From Hymenopus coronatus (taxonomy: Eukaryota; Arthropoda; Insecta; Mantodea; Hymenopodidae): a stretch of 64,000 nt of DNA. Location of the stretch: contig CM060899.1 of the NCBI GenBank assembly GCA_030762935.1, positions 66,142,501 to 66,206,500 of the forward strand, given 5' to 3'. Shown here piece by piece: positions 1 through 9,656 of the stretch (positions are counted from its first letter, which is position 1; every line of letters starts with the position of its first letter). The position numbers and the translations under genes were made by a program. The notes under the pieces are model-generated. The model saw only the letters and a program-made list of their open reading frames with translations, had not been told where the DNA came from and searched no databases.

Positions 1-1428
1 CTGTGTATAGCTTTAAGCTTCAACTGCATATTTTGTACTAGTTTAAGGGGACAAGGTAGTCTGGACTTCCGGAAATTTCACCTTAAGTGAGATGAATTAC
101 CAGTGCTCTTAAAGTATTCAATTCTTTTTCTAGAAATTTGTGTGAATTATTCTATAAATTATGACAATTATTTCAAGTGGTTGTTTGCATTAATAGCTTA
201 TGTGGTTGAGTCTATAAAAAGTATTTCATTCAGCAGAAAAGTAATAATACTTAGTCTTAAAATATGTGAATTCATGTACCTTTTTCTCTTATTCTGCTTG
301 CAATACATATTCACACTTTTGCATACTTGTTCTTAGTATAATCACCTATCTTCTGAACATCAATTAAATATCTATGATACAATTTCAATAGAAATTAAAA
401 AATAAATATATTTGCAAATTCAATAAAGTAAAAATGTGGAAAATTTGCAATGTTGTTGCTTTCTTAATATGATCAATATATACTACCAGCTTTCCAGCTC
501 TCATAGTTTCTGAGAAAAAGGTACACAAGTATCCAAAACGCTGTTTTGAGAAAACTGAATATAAGGATACAAATGTTCTAAAAGGGGCATTGCATAACAG
601 CTTCAAAGAAATCTAGACGAGCATTTAAATTATATTTAAATTGGTTAAAATTCTTTTAACTTCCCAAAAACATACATTTTGTTTATATTAGAAATAATAT
701 AGGTTTTATTTGTGTATAAAGCAAAAAATGTGACATGAGTTCGCCTGTTGTAGCGGGACATCAGCTGTTTGTCTCCGGCGTCCTCGGCTCCGTGCTGATG
801 AAAACTCCACTTCTGATGTTGCCTAGCTAATTATATCACAGGGTACTTTGTGGGTGTTGCAAAAATTCAATAACACAGCATTTCTCTTAATACTTGAATT
901 TATTATTTCTGGCATACTTGAAAATTCTTAACAGGTGCTAGCTTGCTTCCTTACAATATATTTATATTAATGACCTTCCCACCACTAAATAAATTTACAA
1001 GCAGCCAAATCTATACATCTGCACATCGTTCCCCCATCCCTTAAGCGCATGGACGTGCACACGTTATGCTCACAACACAGGTCAGAGTAAGTTAGTATGA
1101 GATATGCTCTTTCTTATATACTGCCACTGATGACGCAACCTTCGTGCCATAAAATGTAACATCATCTTTGATTGCTTCCTTGGTTTTATCACTGCCCTAA
1201 TCACCTAATTTACAACTCGGTTTTACACATGTTTTACTTCTAAATATTCTCAACTGTTTTAACATTGCTTTCTGTACATTATAGTATTATGTACAATTTA
1301 CTTTTATATTGTTTTGTGTGCATTTGGTATGCCCTCCTACACTGTCTATCTCGTTAGCCACGCTCGCAAGGGCTACCTTTGGACTCGCCTACTCTAGATG
1401 TAATTAATTATATTCTGCTCTGTTACAG
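1..1428. other. AT-rich DNA with no supported gene
   Basis: This stretch is AT-rich and none of the window's repeat families is recognisable in it. A short GC-richer patch at about 741-830 stands out from its flanks, but it has no convincing splice signals or extended reading frame. If the exon at 1429 is real, the DNA just upstream is intron, and the bases before it form a pyrimidine-rich acceptor context ending in TGTTACAG. Confidence 0.5.
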
Positions 1429-1648
1429 TGTCCATACTTATCGGCGTGGAGGTGGAGAATGAGATCCTGGTAACCTCCCACGTGGACGGGAGAACAGACG
1501 GCGTATTTGTCTCCTTCTGGGATGATGACGATGAAGGCCCATGCTCCGGTGCAGAATGGGCTGCAGTCACTTCCGATCCCTCCACAGTCTTCAACTGGAG
1601 TATTCCTTTCAGTCCTGGAGACGCTCGTAATTCCAGCGTGAGCTTTCG
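1429..1648 (+). CDS. Internal exon of an unrecognised protein-coding gene
   Basis: A 220-bp segment is open in one frame for about 72 codons. It is bounded by a pyrimidine-rich acceptor (TGTTACAG at 1421-1428) and a strong donor (GTAGGT at 1649-1654). The upstream intron would be phase 1 and the downstream intron phase 2. The segment is much richer in G+C than either flank, as expected of coding sequence in an AT-rich genome. The peptide includes GVEVENEILVTSHVDGRTDG, an acidic WDDDDEG stretch, two cysteines fewer than a typical disulphide domain would need, and NWSIPFSPGDARNSSVSF with two possible N-glycosylation sites (NWS, NSS). This suggests an extracellular or luminal segment, which is inference. 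I do not recognise the family. The opposite strand is also open here but lacks matching splice sites. No companion exon was identified in the window. Confidence 0.6.
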
Positions 1649-2145
1649 GTAGGTTCATATTTTTGGTTTCTTTAAAACTCTTATATCTTTTTGGAAATAT
1701 TTTAGCTTGTCTGGCCATGCTCTGCGGTGCCTATTGTCAGAAATAAGGAGGAAATATTTTTATCAGCTTTTGAGGCTGATGTGATGATGTTTGATTTGCA
1801 GGTTTTTATTGCTATTTTCTAAAGTTGTGTTTATTAGGAAGATTTCAGATGCTTTAGGATGCCTATTAATCATATTTCAAACGTTCGGTGATTGTTTAGT
1901 AGCATTTCATAATGAAACCCTCCTCTACCCTTTCTTTGCTCTGCCCACCTGTAGACAGAGTAAAGTGAGGGAAAAACATTAATCGCACTGAAACTTCAAC
2001 CGATGTAACTATACATTTATCTGATTCACAACATATTCATGGTTCAACTTACAAATATTGAACACAATGACACCATGCTGTATTTAAATTTAGTTTTATT
2101 GAACAAATATACAGCACACACCAATATGTAACGTTAGTACTTCCG
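1649..2145. other. Probable intron or intergenic DNA
   Basis: AT-rich sequence after the exon donor. Short open stretches occur but show no composition shift, no recognisable protein and no repeat family. Confidence 0.4.
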
Positions 2146-3042
2146 TTTTTTACTTTCTCTATACGCACTATGTACATAGTGTATAAAGAAGGTATTGCAC
2201 TCCACCCAAAAATTCGATACCGAGATTTCACCGGAAATATACGTTTTAGGGTCCTCTATATATGTTTAAAAAAAAGCAATTTCGCAAAAAGGTCCGTGTG
2301 CGTGTGTGTGTGTGGTCAGTATGTCCGTGTGCCCGTGAACACGATAACTCAAAAACGAAATATAGGTAAAATACCAAAGTTGGTATTTAAGTTTGGTATC
2401 TTCCAGAGATGCGACACGAATATTTTGAGAAAAGTCCCCCTACCCCAAACTACTCTTTACATATACCTTTTTCGAAAATTTTGATTTTCTCAAAAATTCC
2501 TCTAACGATATTGATTAAAATTTCGTAAATTAAAGATATTTACCTGACAAATAAAATTCATGTCTTGAATTTTCTGGGAATAGCCTGTTGAGACTACTTT
2601 ATTCTGGATAAATTTTACGGAATTTAAATAACTGCTAAACCGTAAGAGATGGACAAAAACTTACCACACAAAAAAACGTAGAGGACGTTAAAACACACAA
2701 TTTATGTTATATACATTTTTTTCGTGGAGTTGATCGTTTTTAAGATATTTCTTGTTTTTAGTTTCAGCTTAGGAAATCTTGTACTTTTCTCATACAGGAA
2801 TTTGTCAACTGCTGTCCATACAAACAAAGGAACTTCAGTGACTTAGCAACCAGCTTTTGACTATCCCTTTAACCTATGGTACTCCCTTACTTCGCTTCTA
2901 CTTACAAGGAAACAAGTGATAAGACTGTTTCGGCTAATTTTTTCTCGATTAGCATGAAGTAAATAGAGGCATACGCTTTTTAACATTAATTTGTTTCAGA
3001 GATGTAGAGAAAGTCATGTGAATGGAACACATAAGATTTTTA
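2146..3042 (-). mobile_element. Rep-A, near full-length copy
   Basis: This complete minus-strand copy starts with the terminal hairpin (core ACTATGTACATAGT at about 2167) and ends with the reverse complement of TCTGATGTGTTCCATTCACA near 3040. In between lie the short TG tract near 2300, the ATACCAAAGTTGGTATTT palindrome near 2375 and the conserved TTTTCTGGGAATAGCC and AACCGTAAGAGATGG blocks. The length of about 897 bp matches other complete copies. No stable coding potential is seen, and short frames in it recur only because the repeat recurs. Confidence 0.85.
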
Positions 3043-3680
3043 AACTACAAAACACCCTCATTGCTCTTAGAAACGAGAGAAATTAAACATAAGCGCTTTA
3101 AAAACCTACAAATCAGAAATTAAGAAAACCTGTGTCCTTTGATACACTTCAGTTAACGTTCACTTTTTGGGAAGACGGCGATTTAGAAATCACCGATAAT
3201 AGCTTCGCAACATAGGCGGATTCCCCAGATGCAGCGTAAATCAAATGAATATCTCTGTCAATGTAAAGCCATTCAGTGTAAAGGAAAGTTTGCGACTGAA
3301 TCGGTCTGCCGTTTCCTCACTGAGTTGCGTGAATGGAGGTCGGCGGTGTGAGAGTTGTATTAAACACAGGAGCGGTTGCATGATTTATGTAAACGCGGCA
3401 GACACAACGCAGGGCCGTTCAAAACACATTAGACCCTGCCATTTTTCCTTTGTTTATAACAATACTATTAGTTAGCCGACAAAATGAGAGACGTTTATTT
3501 GTTAAATGTATTGTTCTCTACTAAATTTCACATTATTTGGAATTATTTACCTCATACCTCGTATACCGAGAGTAAATCTCACGTGCATAAAATGCAAATT
3601 CCACGATTATTCCTGTTCATCCTTTGCAGTTGATTATATTGTATTTTTCAAAACAAAGACGGCTACTTGAGAAGCATTAT
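3043..3680. other. Unique DNA, no supported gene
   Basis: No repeat family of the window is recognised. A 76-codon open frame at 3245-3475 lies in a locally GC-richer patch but shows no recognisable domain or splice context. Confidence 0.4.
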
Positions 3681-3797
3681 ACGTTTTGAGATGATATACC
3701 CCAATGGCGTTTTACTGTGACGTAAGTACTTTAAAGTTTCAGACTTCATTATATTAACCAACTATTAGGTTAATTAGTGTTAATTTAATTTTCTTTC
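3681..3797 (+). repeat. Family E, left part, interrupted by element D
   Basis: The sequence around TTTGAGATGATATACCCCAA matches the family E copies at 43600-43760 and 59800-59935. Family E resumes at about 4300 (ACACAAGCCGTGTACAGAAC). The intervening 500 bp therefore looks like a separate insertion, element D. Confidence 0.55.
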
Positions 3798-4299
3798 TAA
3801 AATGCTTGACATGTAAGTCAATCATTTTGAACACATATTTGGTATTGTAAGCCAAATTTACAATTAATATATTAATTGCCATGCCAACAGGCATTGTAAG
3901 TACTTACAGTAAGAGTTTGAGAAGGCATTAATACTTACACTTGAATTAGGAAATGACGTAACACTCAAGACATGTGCTACTTCATTTAAAGAATCTATTG
4001 CAAAAATGATTAACAAAAGAGTTTATAAGAAGGCTTTGCCATATAATTTAGATGTAGCCTTTCATTTGTTCCCATCGAGAGTTCACTTTTCTTAATGTTC
4101 AACAAAATATTGAAACACAATTTTGATTTATTATTGTATTTTGCTATAGTTTTTATAAAGCTTTTCAAAAAGTATTTGGCTAACCACGAACTATAAGTTA
4201 CTTATCAGATCTCAAATGCTCTCGGGCCTCGTATTCCCAATATGCATTCTTAACCTGATAAATATAACTTACAGTTCTTAGTAAGCAATATACTTATTT
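3798..4299 (+). mobile_element. Element D, about 500 bp, uninterrupted copy inserted in family E
   Basis: This segment is repeated in inverted orientation at 30013-31420, where it is split by a Rep-A insertion. Shared blocks include CATGTAAGTCAATC, CTTTCATTTGTTC, AAAGTATTTGGCTAACCACG and CTTACAGTTCTTAGTA. It lies inside family E here and inside a Rep-A (A4) copy at the other locus, so it behaves as a mobile unit. There is no coding potential. An imperfect inverted repeat near its right side (CGAACTATAAGTTACTTATC against GATAAATATAACTTACAGTT) could form a stem. The superfamily is unknown. Confidence 0.6.
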
Positions 4300-4432
4300 G
4301 TTTTTTCTTTTTTACACAAGCCGTGTACAGAACAGGAGCTACCCACGTTCATATAGGATGTGGCACATAGTGAAATGGACCTGTTAGTCTTTTTTTAAGA
4401 CTTAATGAAATTTGAAATATTATAATTATTTT
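4300..4432 (+). repeat. Family E, right part, plus unclassified flank
   Basis: ACACAAGCCGTGTACAGAAC and GGAGCT resume the family E consensus (ACACAAGCTGTGTGTAGGAC, GGAGTT) after the element D insertion. The remaining 80 bases carry no further match. Confidence 0.5.
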
Positions 4433-5372
4433 ATTACTTTCTCTACACGCACTATGTACATAGTGTATAGAGAAGATATTTTATTGTACCCAAAAATTCA
4501 ACACAGAGTTTTCATGGGAAATAGATGTTTTAGGTGCCTGAATCCAAAAGAAACATTTTCATAAAGAGATAAGTTGTGTGCCTGTCTGTGTGAGAGTGTT
4601 TGTGGACAGCATGGCTCAAAAGTAGTTTAGTAGAATTTAAGTTTGTTATCTTCCAAGGATGAGACACGAATATTTTCAAGAAAACCCCTCACCCATAACT
4701 ACTTTTTCAATGGAAAAGGTACTGAAAATTTTGTTTTTCTTAAAAATGGCTCTAACGATTTTGATTGAAATACCACATATTAAAGCCATTTCCATCACAA
4801 ATAAAATGCATATCTTGAATTTTCTGGGAATAACTTCTGAAGACCTTTTTATACTGGATGATTATTGCAGACATTTAGTAAACCGTAGAAGATAGAAAAA
4901 AACTTAATACACCAAAATGTAGATCGCATAAATTGTGTATATTAAAGTGCACTACATTTTTTGTGTGGTAAGTTTTTCTCCATCTCCTACGGTTTAGCAG
5001 TATGCAAAATTCCGTACAATTCATCCAGAATAAAGTAGTCTAAAAGTTCAATATATACATTTTATTTGTCAGATAAATACCTTTAATATACGATACTTTA
5101 ATCATAGCCATTTTTGAGAAAATCAACATTTTCGAAAATACTAAAATACTAAATACTAAGTTTGGTATTTAACGGTCTTTTTGTTTTCGAGCTATGCTGT
5201 CTATAGACACACAGACACACACGCACAGTCACGGACCTTTTTCCAAAAATACTTTTTTTGGATTTAGGGGGACCCAAAACATGTATTTCCGGTAGTTTAT
5301 CGGTATCGAATTTTTGGGTGGAATACAATACCTTCTCTATACACTATGTACATAGTACGTGTAGAGAAAATA
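4433..5372. mobile_element. Rep-A inverted dimer (fold-back)
   Basis: A minus-strand half (4433 to about 4930) joins directly to a plus-strand half (about 4930-5372). Both outer ends therefore carry the terminal hairpin with core ACTATGTACATAGT, and the two halves form a long imperfect palindrome. The TCTGATG start is absent from both halves. See the finding on this structure. Confidence 0.75.
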
Positions 5373-5879
5373 ATATTTTGTGGAACATTCTGCACTGCAG
5401 ACGGTAGAGTTGAATGTTACCCTTTAGGATTTTTGCAACCCCAACAAATGAGGAGCAAAGAGAAGACAAGAAAATGGAAACGAAAATGCGCAGAAGTATT
5501 GGTATATTTTGCTACTCTCAACGAAGGAGCAGGAGAAAAATATGAAGAAAACAGTTGAATATATGTTGGTTTTGCGCCGTACGCAGTGATTACAGAGTCG
5601 TGACGTCATCGCCAGACATTCTGTTGTTGACCGCGAGGCCAGCTGGGAACAAAAGCATGCTCATTAGCCAAGGAAAAGCTGTATATATACAGAGAAAAAT
5701 ATTGTAAGAGAAGCGCAGTTGAGGGGAAAGAAAATGAAACACGTAAAATACTTGAAGAAATACAAAAGCTATTGCTGGAGACAGGGGATTAAATTTTTTC
5801 GCAAGTTGTATTAAAACCTGCGCAGTAGAAAAGTATTCACTAAGTTGACCGCATGAAGAAGTGATACATTGTAAAAAAT
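5373..5879. other. Unique DNA with one CRE palindrome
   Basis: No repeat family is recognised. TGACGTCA, the consensus CREB/ATF site, lies at 5601-5608. The short open frames on both strands (5346-5883) show no domain. There is not enough evidence for a promoter. Confidence 0.35.
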
Positions 5880-6767
5880 ACAAGATAATGTTACAAGCGC
5901 ATTATTGTACATCCCTGGCTAACAGGTTCCGTCATTTACAAATTAAAATACTAGCATATGAATAACAAGAACAAAAACATTTAAAAATATGATATGTTCC
6001 CTTCACATGGCTTTCTCTACCTTAGGCTTCTAATTACTTCATGCTAATTGAGAAAACATTAGCACAAATAGTCTTATTACTTGCTTCCTTGTAAGCAGAA
6101 GCGAAATAAGGGAGTACCATAGATTAAAGTGATTGTCAAAAGTTGGTTGCTATGTGACTGAAGTTCCTTTGTTAGTATCGACAGGAGTTGACAAATTCCT
6201 GTATGAGAAAAGTATGTTTTTCAAAGCTAAAACTAAAAAACAAGGAATATCTTAAAAACAATTAACTCCACGAAAAAATGTATATCACATAAATTGTGTG
6301 TTTTAATGTGCTCTACATTTTTTGTGATATGAGTTTTTATCCAATCTCTTACGGTTTAGCAGTTATGCAAAATTCGGTTAAATTCATCCAGAGTAAAGTA
6401 GTCTTCAGAGGCTATTCCCAGAAAATTTAAAATATAAATTTTATTTGGCATGTAAAATCTTAAATATAAGAAATTTGAATCAAAATCGTTAGAGCAATTT
6501 TTGAGAAAATCAAAAATTTTGAAAAAAGTTCTATGTAAAGTATAGTTGGGGGTCAGGGTTTTTCTTGAAAATCTTCGTGTCGCATTCTTGGAAAATATTA
6601 AACTTAAATATCAGGTTTGGTATTTTACGGTCTTTTAGTTTATAAACTTGCGGTACACACACGGGCCTTTATCTAATTTATTTCGGACTCAGTTCAAACA
6701 TATATTTTCGATGAAATCTTGACATCGCATTTTTGGTGTACATCGTAGCTAGAGAAATTAAAGATTG
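5880..6767 (+). repeat. First unit of an 888-bp direct duplication containing a Rep-A copy
   Basis: About 105 bp of non-Rep-A flank (5880-5985, starting ACAAGATAATGTT) is repeated at about 6768-6900, just after the Rep-A copy ends. The repeated flank includes ATTAT-TACATCCCT and CAAATTAAAATACT. The arrangement is a tandem duplication of flank plus element. Confidence 0.7.
5985..6765 (+). mobile_element. Rep-A, nearly complete, degenerate 3' end
   Basis: It starts near ATGTTCCCTTCACATGGCTTTC and carries the TTACGGTTTAGCAGTTATGC block and the G-rich block. It ends in GCTAGAGAAATT where the hairpin has been lost or diverged. Confidence 0.75.
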
Positions 6768-6960
6768 CAAGATAATGTTTCAAGTACATTATTATACATC
6801 CCTAGCTAAAATGTTCCGTCGTTTTCAAATTAAAATACTCAAAAACAGGTATAGTTATATCAATAACAAAAAAGAGAAATTCTAAAAATATAAATGTTTC
6901 CATTCACACGAGTTTCTCTGCAGATTCAGAAACAAATGATTCTTATAGAGACTATTTCTA
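6768..6960 (+). repeat. Second, truncated unit of the 888-bp duplication
   Basis: The flank is followed by the first 60 bp of Rep-A (TTTCCATTCACACGAGTTTC) and then breaks off at about 6960. Confidence 0.65.
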
Positions 6961-7035
6961 CCTAGAACTGGCAAGGAAGGCGCCCACAACTCTCAACAGT
7001 CACGTAGAGCCAAAGAAACCGGTTCAGTCAGTGCA

Positions 7036-7310
7036 GTGGTGGCTTACATGTGCAATGTGAGTGAACGGCGAACGTTTAATCGGGCCTGGGAGAACAAGTA
7101 TTTTGTTGTTCTTCAAAAACATCCGCCCCTATTGCACACGCAAGCTCTCTGCTTCGCTATTAGGTGGAAGGAAAAAGGAAGAGGCGATTGCAGGGGTAAA
7201 TCTTTTCTTTTCTTACCGGTGCTGTTCTATCTACTTCATGGTGATCGTTATAAAATTGGTAGAAATGGTTTCATTACGCATTTTCTGTACGTACAAGAGA
7301 AATAAGGGAA
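7036..7310 (+). pseudogene. Fragment resembling a BED/hAT-type transposase N-terminus
   Basis: The translation contains MCNVSERRTFNRAWENKYFV, which resembles the opening of the zinc-finger region in hAT-related or GTF2I-repeat-like transposon proteins (pattern RTFN-EWE-KYFF). The expected CxxC...H...H zinc ligands that should follow are not clearly preserved, and the match fades after about 25 residues. The segment is GC-richer than its surroundings. Two overlapping frames stay open to about 7369. It is probably a short decayed transposon piece, and the assignment rests on remembered family resemblance only. Confidence 0.3.
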
Positions 7311-7431
7311 TACACTGGCCTAAAACAATAGTCAAATATTTTAAAGGCTGGTTGACGTATAATGACTGAACTTACATTCTTATTGCATGACCAGGAAGAA
7401 AAGTACTAAAATATCTTATCTGCTCTATTTA

Positions 7432-7566
7432 CATGTTCTTTTCTATCCTCTCTGCAAATAAGCTATTCCCACAGTAGATTATTATTTTATGTACTTCATG
7501 TTAATGAAGATAAACATTAGAAGTTTGTTACTTAACGGTATTTTTGTTTTTAGACTTTTTCTAAAA
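7432..7566 (+). repeat. Rep-A fragments
   Basis: TACTTCATGTTAATGAAGAT and TAAACATTAGAAG match the Rep-A 5' third. Both ends are broken. Confidence 0.5.
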
Positions 7567-7671
7567 ATCTTATGTCTTCCATAAACATAACTGTTTCTAG
7601 CTGTTCCATATACAAGCTATCCTTAATAAGGTTATTGCTTTATCTACATAATCAGAAATAGTCTTGTGAGA
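7567..7671 (+). mobile_element. Rep-A (A4 type), 5' part, interrupted
   Basis: ATCTTATGTCTTCCATAAAC and the CTGTTTCTAGCTGTTCC arm match A4-type starts. The copy continues at 7816 after the 7672-7815 insertion. Confidence 0.65.
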
Positions 7672-7815
7672 CTTGAAGCTTTCACGGCAAATGTTATTCA
7701 TTATGGCTTCATGGGTGATCAGCCGTGTCAGGTATATAAAATCCAAGCTTTCGACCATGGTCTTCTTCATCAGGGACGGCTGATCACCCGTGAAGCCATA
7801 ATGAAGAAATAGTTT
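7672..7815 (-). mobile_element. About 130-bp retroposon-like insertion with hammerhead-like core
   Basis: The segment splits a Rep-A copy and is flanked by an 11-bp direct repeat, GAAATAGTCTT (7661-7671) and GAAATAGTTTT (7805-7815). That repeat is a target-site duplication with one mismatch. Arms of 29 bp at 7697-7725 and 7777-7805 are inverted repeats with one mismatch. Read on the minus strand, the loop region contains CTGATGA, then GACCATGGTC, then GAAA and GCTT, which is the order of conserved boxes in hammerhead ribozymes. Such motifs occur in Penelope-like elements and retrozymes. Four extra bases sit between CTGATGA and the presumed stem II, so self-cleavage is unproven. Confidence 0.5.
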
Positions 7816-7910
7816 TATTACTTGCTTCCTTGTAAGTAGAAGGGAAATAAGGGAATACATTACGCTAAAGCGATAATCAAATCTTTTATAATCTGGCCGC
7901 TGTAAAACAA
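7816..7910 (+). mobile_element. Rep-A (A4 type), continuation after insertion
   Basis: ATTACTTGCTTCCTTGTAAG and GGGAATACATTACGCTAAAG continue the copy begun at 7567. It breaks off near 7905. Confidence 0.65.
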
Positions 7911-8275
7911 TTGATGTTCGGTTCGCGTTGCATGATAGATAGACAGACAGACAGATAGATTATTTATATTCCATAGGAATATAAGTATTTATGACATCGT
8001 CAAAAACTGTCCAATTATATAAAGTACATTTTACATTGTAAATACATGCTAGAGAAGGTAAAACACGTTTTGAATAGACAAAACACTCTCGATTGCTAAA
8101 TTTCTACTTTATAATTACAGATTTTTCACACGCTCTAGGGTTTTCAACAATTTTGGAACCTCCTATCTCTGTTTTATGGTGCCAACTCTTTTTTATCAAA
8201 CGGAAAACCTCTCAAGAAAATTAAAAATGGAAGGGTTGAACTTTAACCATAACTCTCGTTCAAGAATAAGTTTTT
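7911..8275. other. Unique DNA with a GATA/GACA microsatellite
   Basis: A GATAGATAGACAGACAGACA-type tract sits at about 7933-7960. The rest is AT-rich without recognisable features. Confidence 0.5.
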
Positions 8276-8698
8276 ATGCACTGTAGAATCGATGAGTACG
8301 TTTCTGTGGCACGTACAAATTGGAGGAGAGTGTTTGTTAAGAGGCTCGCCCACCAGCTCTATCTTCCGTTCTTGCTTCTTACGCTGTCCTCCATTTGCTT
8401 AGGAGCGAGTCTAATGACCAAACTGGCACAAAGGAACAGATTGCTAAGCCAATTTCTCGGGCGACAAAAACATTTAGTCTCAGATGAAAAACAGTTGACT
8501 TCTTTGCAAGTCGGCGAGTTTACAACTCCGAAGGGTATTTTTTTTCATTCATTTCGTACATCCTTAATCGCATCCATTTCACATCCGTCAATAAACAGTC
8601 GGTTGTTTGTCTCTTCTAGTTCTACCAACGTTCAAATCGAATTACCTGAAGAAGGCCTTTTTATTTTCTATAGCACGTATCTACAATGCAAACAGTAG
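8276..8698 (+). CDS. Unassigned open frame, 140 codons
   Basis: This is the longest open frame in the first 20 kb outside the recognised repeats. It has a hydrophobic stretch near residues 28-44 (LYLPFLLLTLSSICLGASL) that could be a membrane segment or a fortuitous one, followed by a serine-rich half. No family is recognised. It ends just before a Rep-A fragment, and there is no clear promoter, splice site or codon-composition support. A random frame is at least as likely as a gene. Confidence 0.15.
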   Translation: MHCRIDEYVSVARTNWRRVFVKRLAHQLYLPFLLLTLSSICLGASLMTKLAQRNRLLSQFLGRQKHLVSDEKQLTSLQVGEFTTPKGIFFHSFRTSLIASISHPSINSRLFVSSSSTNVQIELPEEGLFIFYSTYLQCKQ

Positions 8699-8704
8699 AA
8701 AGTA

Positions 8705-8765
8705 TTATATTCCACCGAAACATTTAATACCGAGATTTCACCGGAAAGACATTTGAGGTCCATAA
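8705..8765 (-). repeat. Rep-A fragment (hairpin-proximal)
   Basis: ATACCGAGATTTCACCGGAA is the conserved block just inside the hairpin. The hairpin itself is missing. Confidence 0.6.
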
Positions 8766-8807
8766 AAAGGTCTGCGGCCAAGTGGACAACATAAATAAAA
8801 AATCTGG

Positions 8808-9656
8808 TGTGTTCCAATCACATGACTTTCTCTACATCTCTGTAACAAATTATTGTTAAAAAGTTAATGCTTTTATTTACTTACTGCTAATCGAGAAAAA
8901 ATTAGCAGAAATAGTCTTATTACTTGCTTCCTTATAATTAGAAGTGAAATAAGGGAGTACCATAACTTAAAGTGTTAGTCAAAAGCTGGTTGCTACGTGA
9001 CTGAGGTTCCTTTGTTTGTATGGACAGGAGTTGACAAATTCCTCTATGAGAAAAGTACAAGTTTTTCAAGGCTGAAACAAAAAAACAGGGAATATCTCAA
9101 AAACAACCAACACTACGAAAAACAATTATATAACATAAATTGTGTGTTTTAATGTACTTTGCATTTTTGTGGGGTAAGTTTTTGTGTATTTCTTAGGGTT
9201 TAGCAGTTTTACAAAATTCTGCAAAATTCATCCAGAATATATCAGTCTTCAGAGACTATTCCCAGAAAATTCAAGATATACATTTTATTCGTTATAATAT
9301 GGGATATTTTAATTAAAATTTGTAGAGCCATTTTTGAGAAAATCAAAATTTTCGAAAAAAGTTCCACGTAAAGGGTGGTTGGGGTTGGGGATTTATTCTT
9401 GAAAATCTTCGTGTCACATCCTTGGAAGACAGAAAACTTAAATACCAAGTTTGGTATTCAATGGCTTCTTCGTTTTTGAGCTAAGCAGACACACAGACAT
9501 ACAAACACAGACATATACACCATGTAAAAAAATTTTTTTTTTGATTCATAGGGACCCAAAACGTGTATTTCCGGTGAATTCTAGGTATTGAATTTTTGAG
9601 TGCATCACAATACATTCTCTATACACTATGTACATAGTACGTGTAGGGAAAGTAAG
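8808..9656 (+). mobile_element. Rep-A, near full-length copy
   Basis: It starts TCTGGTGTGTTCCAATCACA after an A-run and contains all conserved blocks. It ends with the hairpin around 9628 and GTAGGGAAAGT. Confidence 0.85.

Noticed and set aside
1404..1718. 104-codon minus-strand frame as the real gene over the exon
   Set aside because: It runs through both plus-strand splice sites and has no matching splice or start context of its own, while the plus strand has a strong acceptor and donor.
2146..3042. Rep-A as a classic MITE with terminal inverted repeats
   Set aside because: The matching 11-bp inverted motifs are not both terminal (about 25 bp internal at one end), no constant target duplication is seen, and one end has a hairpin. 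Not fully excluded.
3245..3475. 76-codon frame with cysteine pair as a small secreted protein
   Set aside because: No signal peptide or recognisable pattern. Its length is within what chance allows in this window.
4659..4895. A conserved protein family from the many similar 60-100 codon frames
   Set aside because: All members lie in Rep-A copies, start at different places and are broken in most copies. The similarity is that of the repeat DNA.
5880..6900. LTRs flanking the Rep-A copy at 5985-6765
   Set aside because: The direct repeats lack TG...CA ends, a primer-binding site and a polypurine tract, and Rep-A elsewhere occurs without them. A tandem duplication is simpler.
8276..8698. Membrane protein gene of 140 codons
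   Set aside because: One hydrophobic stretch but no homology, no composition shift and no promoter or splice evidence. Kept only as a low-confidence open frame.
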